A stretch of DNA of 20,583 nucleotides from Ruminococcaceae bacterium UBA1417 (lineage in GTDB: Bacteria; Bacillota; Clostridia; Oscillospirales; Acutalibacteraceae). Below the pieces are notes generated by a model. That model was not told the DNA's origin. It was given only the letters and a program-made list of their open reading frames with translations, and made no database searches. This document shows positions 6,462-13,875 of this stretch, piece after piece (the stretch's first letter is position 1; every line of letters begins with the position of its first letter). Position numbers and translations under genes: made by a program. Location: NCBI GenBank assembly GCA_002305575.1, contig DBPP01000006.1, forward strand, positions 1 through 20,583, given 5' to 3'.

Positions 6462-7913
6462 ATGGAAGATAAAATTCGCGTATATCTGACGGATCTGAAA
6501 GATCACATTCGTCTTGCAGAGCAGGAAAGTCTGCAGTTTGCGGACGACAAGCCCGGCAGCGCGGGGATTGAGGAACATATTCTCAACGTTTACGATCAGG
6601 TAGAATATCAGGAAATTCTGGGCTTTGGCGGTGCGTTTACACAAGCCAGTGCGGTGAATTTCTACGCTGTACCAGACGAACAGCGCAGGAAAATTCTGGA
6701 TGCCTATTTTGACAAAGAAAAGGGGCTTGGCTACAATTTTTGCCGGCTCACCATCAACAGCTGTGATTTTTCTACGGAAATCTATGCCTATGACGATACA
6801 TCCGGGGATTATGAGCTGAAAAATTTTTCTATTGAGCGGGACAAGCAGGACGTCATCCCCATGGTGCTGGCCGCGCGGGAAAAGGCGCCGGATCTGCGTC
6901 TGTTCGCGTCCCCGTGGAGTCCGCCGGCATGGATGAAAACAAATGGACGCATGGACAAGGGGGGCAAGCTGCGCAAGGATTGCCAGGATGTCTGGGCGCG
7001 CTATATCGTCCGTTATTTGCAGGCGTATGAGGCGGAGGGCATCCCGATCTGGGCGGTGACTATTCAGAATGAGGCGAATGCTGAGCAGGGCTGGGAGTCC
7101 TGCCATTACGAGGCCAAGGAAGAGCGGGATTTTGTAACCGGTTACCTGCGGCCGGCGCTTGAGCGAAACGGCCTAGGTGACAAGAAGGTTTTCTTCTGGG
7201 ATCACAACAAGGAGCGTGTCGTCGACCGCAGTCTTGAAACGCTCTGTAACGCGCGTTCGCGTGCGGCGTTTGACGGTGTCGCGGTACACTGGTATTCCGG
7301 CGACCATTTTGGCGCGCTGGATGTGACGCACCAGCTTTTCCCGGAAAAAACGATCATTGCTTCCGAGCAGTGTCGGGATCGCGAGAAAACGTCGTGGGAG
7401 TCCGGCGAAATTTATGCGCACGACATCATCGGCGATTTGAACAACTGGGTCTCGGCGTGGACAGACTGGAATATGCTCCTCGATGAAAACGGCGGACCGG
7501 ATCATTGGCTAGACGAGCAGCTCGGCTGGGAAAGCATTACTCAAAAGCGGCGGGAGCGCGGGTTGAAAATCGATTGGAAAAACCCAGAATTCCAGAAATT
7601 GATGGAAGAGGAGAACATCTGGTTTGGGGAATCTCCCGTTCTGTGCGACCATGAGGAGAAAACACTACACTATGCTTCGTCGTATTACTACATCGGCCAT
7701 TTCAGCCGCTTCATTCAGCGCGGCGCGAAGCGCATCGGCTGTTCTATCTACACGTCGGGTCTGGAGGCGTGCGCCTTCAAAAATCCGGATGGCGAAAAAT
7801 GTGCGGTGGTCATGAATCCCGGCGACATTGAAAAGAAGCTCGTGTTGCGTTTCCATGGCCGGGTAGCGGTGTATACGCTGCCGGCACACAGTATCGTTAC
7901 TTTTGTATTCTAA
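6462..7913 (+). CDS. Glycoside hydrolase family 30 beta-glycosidase, cytoplasmic
   Basis: This 483-residue protein has the GH30 pattern: FGGAFTQASA near the N-terminus (55-64), FASPWSPPAWMKTNG (148-162), acid/base Glu204 in TIQNEANA and nucleophile Glu302 in IIASEQC, then a C-terminal beta domain ending in hydrophobic strands. GH30 enzymes cleave beta-glucosyl, beta-xylosyl, beta-fucosyl or related bonds with retention. There is no signal peptide, unlike many secreted GH30 members, so the substrate must be an imported oligosaccharide or glycoside. The ATG at 6462 was chosen over upstream starts because GGGAGG lies seven bases before it and the upstream extension overlaps the deaminase gene. 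It is the last gene of the operon, closed by the hairpin at 7923-7961. Confidence 0.92.
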   Translation: MEDKIRVYLTDLKDHIRLAEQESLQFADDKPGSAGIEEHILNVYDQVEYQEILGFGGAFTQASAVNFYAVPDEQRRKILDAYFDKEKGLGYNFCRLTINSCDFSTEIYAYDDTSGDYELKNFSIERDKQDVIPMVLAAREKAPDLRLFASPWSPPAWMKTNGRMDKGGKLRKDCQDVWARYIVRYLQAYEAEGIPIWAVTIQNEANAEQGWESCHYEAKEERDFVTGYLRPALERNGLGDKKVFFWDHNKERVVDRSLETLCNARSRAAFDGVAVHWYSGDHFGALDVTHQLFPEKTIIASEQCRDREKTSWESGEIYAHDIIGDLNNWVSAWTDWNMLLDENGGPDHWLDEQLGWESITQKRRERGLKIDWKNPEFQKLMEEENIWFGESPVLCDHEEKTLHYASSYYYIGHFSRFIQRGAKRIGCSIYTSGLEACAFKNPDGEKCAVVMNPGDIEKKLVLRFHGRVAVYTLPAHSIVTFVF

Positions 7914-7922
7914 ACCGACAGA

Positions 7923-7961
7923 AATAGGGCCCGTATCCGATGGATGGATACGGGCCCTATT
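7923..7961. terminator. Bidirectional terminator hairpin between converging GH30 and nfo
   Basis: A perfect 16-bp stem (7923-7938 with 7946-7961) with a seven-base loop lies between the 3' ends of the GH30 gene (plus) and the endonuclease IV gene (minus). T-rich sequence follows on the plus side but is interrupted, and only a short T-run follows on the minus side. Stem strength and position support use by both transcripts. Confidence 0.8.
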
Positions 7962-7972
7962 GCAATTCTTCT

Positions 7973-8809
7973 TTATATTTCCCGGTAAAGGCTGCGCAAC
8001 AGCGCGATTTCCGCCCGATAGCCGGGCAGTTCGTTCGGCGTTTCCAGATAGAAGGGCAAATGCCGCAGCGCTGGGTGATTGATAATACGCGTGAATGCGT
8101 CAAGCCCGATTTTGCCCTCCCCGATTTTGGCGTGCCGGTCTTTGTGACTGGAGAGACCAAAAATACTGTCGTTGATGTGGATCGCTTTGAGCCGATTGAG
8201 GCCGATCACGCGGTCGAATGCCGTAAGTACGCCATCGAGGTCGTTCACAATGTCATAGCCGGCGTCAAAGACATGACAGGTGTCGAGGCAGATGCCCATA
8301 TGGGCCTCCAGTGAGACGCGGTCAAGAATTTCGCGCAACTCCTCAAACTGCGAGCCAACCTCACTGCCTTTTCCTGCCATGGTTTCGAGCAAAACCGTGG
8401 TCGTCTGTGCCGGCTGCAAAATATGGTTCAACGTTTCTGCAATCTGCTGAATGCCGGTTTCTACGCCTTGGCCGACGTGGCTGCCGGGATGAAAATTGTA
8501 GAGGTTGTTTGGCGTCGCCTCGAGGCGCGCCAGATCATCCTGCATCGTTTCAAGCGCAAAGGCGCGTGTGTCAGCGTTGGCCGAGCATGGATTGATGGTG
8601 TACGGCGCGTGCGCGAGAAGCACCGCGAAGCTGTGTTCAGACGCCAACTCGTTCAGCTTCTGTGCGTCGGTGGGATCCAGTGCTTTGGCCCGGCTGCCGC
8701 GTGGATTTCGCGTAAAAAACTGAAACGTGTCTGCGCCGATGGAAAGCGCGGTTTTTCCCATCGCGAAAAAACCTTTCGCAGCGGAGAGGTGACATCCGAT
8801 GTGCAGCAT
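7973..8809 (-). CDS. nfo: Endonuclease IV (AP endonuclease)
   Basis: The 278-residue protein is a TIM-barrel deoxyribonuclease IV with the family's zinc ligands in YNFHPGSH, LETMAGKGSEVG, CLDTCHVFDAGYD, HINDS and DRHAKIGEGKIG. It nicks DNA at abasic sites in base excision repair. The ATG at 8809 (MLHIGCHLSAAKG) is the standard N-terminus; the longer in-frame extension overlaps the nitroreductase gene and lacks similarity. Its AAGGA lies in the last codons of the nitroreductase gene, and only four bases separate the two genes, so they form one operon. Pairing with a redox flavoenzyme under a nearby MarR regulator fits a stress-response unit, though this is inferred. Confidence 0.96.
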   Translation of the reverse strand: MLHIGCHLSAAKGFFAMGKTALSIGADTFQFFTRNPRGSRAKALDPTDAQKLNELASEHSFAVLLAHAPYTINPCSANADTRAFALETMQDDLARLEATPNNLYNFHPGSHVGQGVETGIQQIAETLNHILQPAQTTTVLLETMAGKGSEVGSQFEELREILDRVSLEAHMGICLDTCHVFDAGYDIVNDLDGVLTAFDRVIGLNRLKAIHINDSIFGLSSHKDRHAKIGEGKIGLDAFTRIINHPALRHLPFYLETPNELPGYRAEIALLRSLYREI

Positions 8810-8813
8810 ATGG

Positions 8814-9533
8814 TCATTCCTTTCGATTCCAGTTTTTAAAGATTTCCTTGGTGGAGCGCACCATTTCCTTTGCGAAGGCGGAAACGTATTTCCGGTTATA
8901 CAGCGCACGGGTGCGGTCGTTCGGCATCAGCCCCACAAGCTCGTCCTCGGTGAGTTCGCGATATCGGTTTTCAAACACAACGCATTCTTTCGGAAATCTT
9001 GTCGTTTGTTTGCGCGCCTGTTGCTGTGCCGTTGGATAACCGAAAACCAGCATGCACACGGGTGCGGTCTGCGGCGGCAGGCCAAGCAATTCCCGATGTA
9101 TTTCAAAATTTTCAATGATGTCGCCGATGTAGCACGAGCCGATTCCAAAACTTTCAGCAGCCATACAGGCAGCGTGGGCGGCGATGACCGCGTCGTTCGT
9201 TGCGAGCACAAGGTCGCTCAGCTCTGGTGCGGGCACGTCGCCCTCATCACAGCCGGCCAGACGAAATTTGCGGTACCAGCGGTGATAATCGGCACAGAAA
9301 ACAAGGACCATTTTGGCCGAGGCAATGAACGGCTGGTTGTCACAGGTGACGGCCAGCCTATCCTTGATCGCCTGATCGGTGATGTCCAGGATGGAATAAA
9401 GCATCATATTGCCGGCGGTCGGCGCGCGCATCGCGGCGGCCAGAATGGCGTTTTTCAGTGCCGGCTCGATCTCACGGTCTTCAAAAACGCGGGTGGATTT
9501 TCGCGCGGCAAGCAAACGGATGGTTTCATTCAT
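8814..9533 (-). CDS. Nitroreductase family flavoprotein
   Basis: The 239-residue protein starts with the family FMN-phosphate motif RKSTRVF (11-17) followed by AAMRAPTAGN, and has the central helix AAHAACMAAESFGIGSCYIGD typical of NAD(P)H nitroreductases. Such enzymes are FMN dimers that reduce nitro compounds, quinones or flavins; the natural substrate is unknown. The start at 9533 follows GAGGAG by about eight bases. It is the first gene of the nitroreductase-nfo operon, transcribed divergently from the MarR gene. Confidence 0.92.
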   Translation of the reverse strand: MNETIRLLAARKSTRVFEDREIEPALKNAILAAAMRAPTAGNMMLYSILDITDQAIKDRLAVTCDNQPFIASAKMVLVFCADYHRWYRKFRLAGCDEGDVPAPELSDLVLATNDAVIAAHAACMAAESFGIGSCYIGDIIENFEIHRELLGLPPQTAPVCMLVFGYPTAQQQARKQTTRFPKECVVFENRYRELTEDELVGLMPNDRTRALYNRKYVSAFAKEMVRSTKEIFKNWNRKE

Positions 9534-9563
9534 AATGGGTGCTCCTCACACAGTCTTTTCCCC

Positions 9564-9592
9564 AGTGTACCACATGTTAAGAAAAATGTAAA
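9564..9592 (-). promoter_or_regulatory. Promoter of the nitroreductase-nfo operon
   Basis: On the minus strand TTTACA (9592-9587), a 17-base spacer and TACACT (9569-9564) stand about 30 bases before the start codon. The spacer contains TTAACATG, a word also present near the MarR promoter, which could be part of a shared operator. Confidence 0.7.
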
Positions 9593-9613
9593 TTGTATTT
9601 TGGTTCCTTTAGG

Positions 9614-9649
9614 TTGACAAAATTAACAGCGGCGTTATAATAATGTTAA
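9614..9649 (+). promoter_or_regulatory. Promoter and possible operator of the marR-like gene
   Basis: Perfect -35 TTGACA (9614-9619) and perfect -10 TATAAT (9636-9641) are separated by 16 bases. An inverted repeat TTAACA (9623-9628) / TGTTAA (9644-9649) brackets the -10 box, a usual place for MarR autoregulation. Confidence 0.75.
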
Positions 9650-9671
9650 AAGGCTTTGAGGGGGCGAGGGC

Positions 9672-10175
9672 ATGGAGCTATATCAGATTACCGGCAGAAT
9701 GCATAAGCTGGAGCTTGTGCGCATGCTGGCGCAGAGAAAAGAAATTCGCAAGGACGGCCTGTATGTCGGGCAGATGCCAGTCTTGAACTATCTGGCGCAG
9801 CACCCCGGCTGCACGCAGGTGGAAATGGCGGATTTCCTGCAGGTAAGTCCCGCGTCCATCGCGCTTTCCACAAAACGGCTGCAAAAGGCCGGGTACCTTA
9901 CGAAGGAAGTGGATGCGAAAAATTTGCGCTGCAAGCGGCTGTATATCTCCGCACAGGGAGAGCAGGTGCGGGCACGGTGCCGGCAAAAAATGGAATGTCT
10001 GGACCGCCGTGCATTTGCCGGGTTTTCTCAGGACGAGTTGTGCGCTTTGGCGCAGATGTTGGACCGCATTACGATCAACCTGACCGGCGAGGCTGAAAAT
10101 ATTGTCAATGGGGAAACCTTTGGCTCCCTGCACCGCGAACTGGAGCATATGGACAGGGCGGAGAAAAAAGGGTGA
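9672..10175 (+). CDS. MarR-family transcriptional regulator
   Basis: The 167-residue protein has the MarR winged helix: PVLNYLAQHPGCTQVEMADF (36-55), recognition helix SPASIALSTKRLQKAGYLTK (59-78) and wing with DAKNLRCKRLYIS (81-93), flanked by dimerisation helices. MarR dimers usually repress their own and a divergent gene until a small ligand or oxidant is bound. Two cysteines after the wing (C87, C99) and others could make it redox-responsive, but this is speculative. RBS GAGGGGGCGAGG precedes ATG 9672. The divergent nitroreductase-nfo operon is the most likely target. Confidence 0.92.
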   Translation: MELYQITGRMHKLELVRMLAQRKEIRKDGLYVGQMPVLNYLAQHPGCTQVEMADFLQVSPASIALSTKRLQKAGYLTKEVDAKNLRCKRLYISAQGEQVRARCRQKMECLDRRAFAGFSQDELCALAQMLDRITINLTGEAENIVNGETFGSLHRELEHMDRAEKKG

Positions 10176-10225
10176 GCCTGGCAGAAAGCCAATGGGTTTT
10201 GCCACAGCAATTTATAAAAATATCA

Positions 10226-10254
10226 AATACAAGGCGGCATCCATTCATTATAAT
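10226..10254 (+). promoter_or_regulatory. Possible promoter of the AraC-led operon
   Basis: A perfect TATAAT (10249-10254) lies about 30 bases before the chosen AraC start. The -35 at the correct 17-base distance (AATACA, 10226-10231) is weak, which would suit an activator-dependent promoter. Confidence 0.4.
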
Positions 10255-10284
10255 AAGGGTGCATCCGCATTGAGGAATTATACA

Positions 10285-11202
10285 ATGCCGATGAATCGAG
10301 CCAAATTTCATTTTGACAACACATATGCCAGCATGGACATGCTGTTCGGGCCCTATGTGCTCTATCAGATCGGGGATCTGAGCTGTGAACCGGGCTATCA
10401 GACCTTTGAGCATGTCCAGGCGGTTTTCGAGATCACATACGTCCTTGCCGGAACCGGCACGTTTTACGTGGATGAACGCACGTACGATATGGAAAAGGGC
10501 GACCTGCTGATCACGCGCAAGGGCGAGCGGCACAACATCATTTCCTCCGAAAACGATCCCCTCCGGTATTTTTACCTCGGTTTCGATTTTCAGGAACCGA
10601 TTCGCAGCGAACATGTCTTTCAGCTCAAGTGCTTTTTTGAACAGAGCGGAGAAGTGAAGGTGTCCAATGGGCGCAGCGTGCAGGAAGCGTTTATGAAGGT
10701 TTTGTCCGAATTCATTTCGGATGATATTCTTTCCAATCTGCTGATTGAGGCCTATATGCACGAGATCATCTGCGGTGTTTACCGGATTTTCAGCCGGCGC
10801 TACTACAGAAGTTATCTGCTCAGCGGGAGCAACAACGCCGACGAAAAGCTGGTATACGATGTGATCAATTACATCGACGTCAACCTCGAATCCATGGAAA
10901 ATCTCAGCGCGCTCAGCCGTGCGTTTGGCTACAGCTATACGCACATTGCGCAGAAATTTTCCGCGCTGACGGGGGAAAGCCTGAAAGCCTACCATACCAA
11001 GCGGCGGTTTGAAAAGGCGAATGAATACCTCCGCGAGGGGTATTCCATCACCCGGGTTGCCGAGCTGATGGGGTTCAAGTCCATTCACGCGTTCAGCCGT
11101 GCCTATAAGAAATATATGGGCATAGCGCCGCGAGAATATAAAAAACAGGAGGAAGAGAGCCGAAAGGCGTCGGCTGCCTCCACGGAAAAAGATAGGAGTT
11201 AG
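10285..11202 (+). CDS. AraC-family transcriptional regulator
   Basis: This 305-residue protein has an N-terminal cupin ligand-binding half (VLAGTGTFYVDERTYDMEKGDLLITRKGERHNI in the first third) and a C-terminal double helix-turn-helix: ENLSALSRAFGYSYTHIAQKF and SITRVAELMGFKSIHAFSRAYKKYMGIAPREYKK. Such proteins generally activate carbohydrate genes when a sugar is bound. The ATG at 10285 with GAGG nine bases upstream was chosen; a longer in-frame form reaching 10102 would overlap marR and lacks domain homology. The next gene begins four bases after its stop with its RBS inside the AraC 3' end, so they are one operon and it probably controls its own unit. Confidence 0.92.
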   Translation: MPMNRAKFHFDNTYASMDMLFGPYVLYQIGDLSCEPGYQTFEHVQAVFEITYVLAGTGTFYVDERTYDMEKGDLLITRKGERHNIISSENDPLRYFYLGFDFQEPIRSEHVFQLKCFFEQSGEVKVSNGRSVQEAFMKVLSEFISDDILSNLLIEAYMHEIICGVYRIFSRRYYRSYLLSGSNNADEKLVYDVINYIDVNLESMENLSALSRAFGYSYTHIAQKFSALTGESLKAYHTKRRFEKANEYLREGYSITRVAELMGFKSIHAFSRAYKKYMGIAPREYKKQEEESRKASAASTEKDRS

Positions 11203-11206
11203 TAGT

Positions 11207-12262
11207 ATGAAAGTAGCTGTCATTGGGTGCGGTACCATTGCGAATGCCGCCCACATCCCGTCCTACATGAACAATCCCGAGGCAGAAATCAAGTATTTCT
11301 GCGACATCATCCCGGAGCGCGCCGAAGCCGCTGTGGAGAAGTACGGCTGCGGTACGGCGGTCGTCGATTATCACGATGTTCTGGCAGATCCGGAAATCGA
11401 GGCGGTTTCGGTTTGCACGCCGAACAACGTGCACCCGACCATTACGATTGACGCGCTGCGCGCCGGCAAGAACGTACTGTGCGAAAAGCCTGCGGCGAGA
11501 ACGTATCAGGAAGCGCTCGAGATGCAGAAGGTGCAGCATGAAACGGGCAAGGTTCTGAATATCGGCGTTGTCAACCGCTTCAACGACAGCGTCAATCTGA
11601 TCAAGAAGTACATCGATGACGGCAAGCTCGGCGACGTATACCATGTTTATGCGAGCTTCCGCGCACATCGCTCGATCCCGGGCCTTGGCGGTGCGTTCAC
11701 CACGAAGGAAATTGCCGGCGGCGGCGCACTGATCGACTGGGGCGTCCATTACCTCGATATTGTCATGTACTGCTGTGGGGATCCGAAGGTCAAGACTGTG
11801 ACGGGCGAAGTGTTCAGTAAGCTGGGCACCGACATCAAGGGCTATGCGTACAAGGATATGTGGGCTGGCCCGCCGAAGCTCGACGGTATTTACAATGTGG
11901 ACGATTCGGTTGTCGGTATGATCCGCACGGATGGCCCGGTGATTTCCCTGCATGGCGCTTGGGCCCAGAACATCGGCGTGGCGGAGCAGTACATCGACTT
12001 CATGGGCGATAAGGCCGGCATTCGCTTGCAGTATGGCAAGGACTTCACGGTTTACACCGCAGAGCATGGCGCGCTCGTGGAGTATAAGCCGCAGTTCAAA
12101 ATGCGCGATCATTTCCAGAATGAGATCGATGCGTTTATCAACTGCATCAAGACCGGCGAGAAGCTCCCGTCGCATATTGATACCGTTATCATCACGGCGC
12201 AGATGATGCAGGCGATTTACGATTCCGCCGCGCAGCACAGAGAGATTGTCCTCGGCGAATAA
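11207..12262 (+). CDS. Gfo/Idh/MocA-family NAD(P)-dependent oxidoreductase
   Basis: The 351-residue enzyme begins with a Rossmann motif (VAVIGCGTIANAAHIPSY), carries the family CEKPAA motif (about residues 92-97) and the substrate-side GGGALIDWGVHYLDI with conserved Asp/His. Members oxidise or reduce sugars, inositols or glycoside 3-hydroxyls using NAD(H) or NADP(H). The exact substrate is not recognisable. RBS GGAG lies in the end of the AraC gene. It is followed 47 bases later by a TIM-barrel isomerase/epimerase; such pairs recur in inositol and keto-sugar pathways. Confidence 0.9.
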   Translation: MKVAVIGCGTIANAAHIPSYMNNPEAEIKYFCDIIPERAEAAVEKYGCGTAVVDYHDVLADPEIEAVSVCTPNNVHPTITIDALRAGKNVLCEKPAARTYQEALEMQKVQHETGKVLNIGVVNRFNDSVNLIKKYIDDGKLGDVYHVYASFRAHRSIPGLGGAFTTKEIAGGGALIDWGVHYLDIVMYCCGDPKVKTVTGEVFSKLGTDIKGYAYKDMWAGPPKLDGIYNVDDSVVGMIRTDGPVISLHGAWAQNIGVAEQYIDFMGDKAGIRLQYGKDFTVYTAEHGALVEYKPQFKMRDHFQNEIDAFINCIKTGEKLPSHIDTVIITAQMMQAIYDSAAQHREIVLGE

Positions 12263-12309
12263 TCCGTTGACACACTGAGATGATTATTTAGAAGAAAGGA
12301 CTGATTTCT

Positions 12310-13149
12310 ATGTATCCTTTTTCCATCGGCGTTTTGATGGACGGCTTCCGTACCGATCCGCTGACTGCCCTCGATAAGGCGGCTGCTGTAGGTGCCAAGG
12401 GCATCCAGGTTTACGCGACGAAGGGAGAGCTTTCGCCGGAGAACATGAATGCCGAGGCGCGCCGCGAGTTTCTCAAGCGCGTTAAGGACCACGGCCTCGT
12501 GATTTCCGCACTTTGCGGCGATCTCGGCCATGGTTTTAACAACCCGGAGCTGAATCCGGAGCTGATCGAGCGTTCCAAACGCATTGTCGATCTCGCGAAG
12601 GATCTGGAGACCGACGTGATCACGACGCACATCGGCGTGGTGCCGGCGGATCCGACGCATCCGCGCTATGCCATTATGCAGGAAGCCTGCGGAAAACTTG
12701 CCGCGTATGCAGATTCGATGCAGGCGCATTTCGCAGTGGAAACCGGCCCGGAGATTGCCGTGACGCTCAAGGGTTTCCTCGACGGTTTGCATTCGAAGGG
12801 TGTTTCCGTCAATCTGGATCCGGCTAACTTTGTCATGGTTACGGGTGACGATCCGGTGCAGGCGGTTTATACGTTGAAGGACTACATCGTCCATACGCAT
12901 GCCAAAGACGGCAAGCGGCTGCATTTTGTGGAGCCGGAGATCCTTTACGGTATGGAGGAATCCGACATGTTACAGGATCCCTCGTTCATCGAGCTGCCGC
13001 TCGGTGAAGGTGACGTCGATTTCCCGGCGTATTTTAAGGCGCTGAACGACATCGGCTACAAGGGCTTCCTGACGATCGAGCGTGAGGTTGGCGACGATCC
13101 CGAAGGCGATATCCGCAAGGCGGTCGAGTTCATTCGCGCGCACATCTGA
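12310..13149 (+). CDS. Sugar phosphate isomerase/epimerase-type TIM barrel protein
   Basis: The 279-residue protein has the xylose-isomerase-like/AP-endonuclease-2 barrel: a metal-site pattern of Glu and His seen in DVITTHIGVVPADP, AVETGPEI, VNLDPANFVMVTGDDP, VHTHAKDGK and TIEREVGDDP. Family members isomerise, epimerise or dehydrate sugars and keto-inositols with a divalent metal, and some act in glycoside elimination. RBS AAAGGA precedes ATG 12310. The gene lies directly after the oxidoreductase in the same direction with only 47 bases between and no hairpin, so they are probably co-transcribed. A weak stem-loop follows at 13172-13197. Substrate is unknown. Confidence 0.88.
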   Translation: MYPFSIGVLMDGFRTDPLTALDKAAAVGAKGIQVYATKGELSPENMNAEARREFLKRVKDHGLVISALCGDLGHGFNNPELNPELIERSKRIVDLAKDLETDVITTHIGVVPADPTHPRYAIMQEACGKLAAYADSMQAHFAVETGPEIAVTLKGFLDGLHSKGVSVNLDPANFVMVTGDDPVQAVYTLKDYIVHTHAKDGKRLHFVEPEILYGMEESDMLQDPSFIELPLGEGDVDFPAYFKALNDIGYKGFLTIEREVGDDPEGDIRKAVEFIRAHI

Positions 13150-13171
13150 TTTTTGAAGAATATACGGACTT

Positions 13172-13206
13172 GTGGGGACAGCTTCGGCCGTCCCCACGCT
13201 GTTTTG
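13172..13206 (+). terminator. Weak intrinsic terminator or attenuator after the isomerase gene
   Basis: An 8-bp stem GTGGGGAC/GTCCCCAC (13172-13179, 13190-13197) with a ten-base loop is followed, after GCTG, by a short TTTT run. The NUDIX gene starts about 20 bases later, so it may only partly separate the two transcription units. Confidence 0.55.
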
Positions 13207-13226
13207 AAAAGAGGGGAGAGAAAGCC

Positions 13227-13757
13227 GTGCAAAAACGCGAGATTTGGGATGCGGTCGATGCACAGGGGTGCAAACTCGGATTTGACCTGTACCGCGATGA
13301 ATGGAACACGCCGCGCTGCCCCAAAGGGGCGTATCATCAGGTTGTCCAGGTGATCGTTGTCACGCGGCAGCGCGAAGTGCTTGTTACGCAGCGCGATCCG
13401 GATAAACCGTATGGGCTCAAATGGGAGGTGACCGGCGGGTCGGTGCTCAAAGGGGAGACGCCCCTCGCTGGGGCAGTGCGGGAACTGCGGGAAGAAACGG
13501 GCATTGTGGTTTCTGAAGCGGATCTGACACTGGTTGACCGGCAGGTTCGCCACGACCCGGCAACCATCTACCATGTTTATGCTGTGACTGTGCCGGATGG
13601 CAATATCACCATAACGCTGCAGCCAGGGGAAACGGTGGATTACCGGTTCCTGCCGTTTGAGGATTTTGTAAGTGCCGCGCACGGGCCGGATTATGTGATC
13701 TGGTGTTTGCAGACGTGCGAAATGCAGCTTCGCGCGTATGTGGATGCAATTCGATGA
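13227..13757 (+). CDS. NUDIX hydrolase
   Basis: The 176-residue protein contains a perfect NUDIX box, G-x5-E-x7-REL-x-EETGI, in the stretch from GGSVLKGE to REETGIV. The N-terminal segment (WDAVDAQGCKLGF then a paired cysteine/proline-rich strand) resembles the NUDIX group related to isopentenyl-diphosphate isomerase and YfcD/YfdA-like hydrolases. It should cleave nucleoside diphosphate-linked compounds; the substrate is undetermined. The GTG at 13227 is preferred because GAGGGGAGAG lies seven bases upstream; a longer ATG form from 13170 would run through the upstream hairpin. Confidence 0.88.
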   Translation: MQKREIWDAVDAQGCKLGFDLYRDEWNTPRCPKGAYHQVVQVIVVTRQREVLVTQRDPDKPYGLKWEVTGGSVLKGETPLAGAVRELREETGIVVSEADLTLVDRQVRHDPATIYHVYAVTVPDGNITITLQPGETVDYRFLPFEDFVSAAHGPDYVIWCLQTCEMQLRAYVDAIR

Positions 13758-13794
13758 CGGCTCGAAAAAAACTTATGCATTTTCGGGTTTTCTG

Positions 13795-13823
13795 TTGAAT
13801 TCCGATGGTTGCTGTGCTAAAAT
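13795..13823 (+). promoter_or_regulatory. Promoter of the YitT-like gene
   Basis: TTGAAT (13795-13800), 17 bases, and TAAAAT (13818-13823) form a good sigma-A promoter in the 118-base gap after the NUDIX gene. A short GGGGC-GGTT-GCCCC hairpin (13842-13855) lies in the leader just before the RBS. Confidence 0.65.
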
Positions 13824-13875
13824 CTCAACTGTCAAAATACGGGGGCGGTTGCCCCGCACAGGAGCGGTAGAACAA

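Noticed and set aside
10102..10284. In-frame upstream extension of the first AraC gene
   Set aside because: It overlaps the MarR coding region, has no homology to the AraC family and lacks an RBS.
10105..12238. Two long minus-strand open frames opposite the AraC and oxidoreductase genes
   Set aside because: Both are opposite well-supported genes and contain no family motifs.
12267..12272. Perfect TTGACA between the oxidoreductase and the isomerase gene
   Set aside because: No acceptable -10 box lies 15-19 bases downstream, so I do not call a promoter there.
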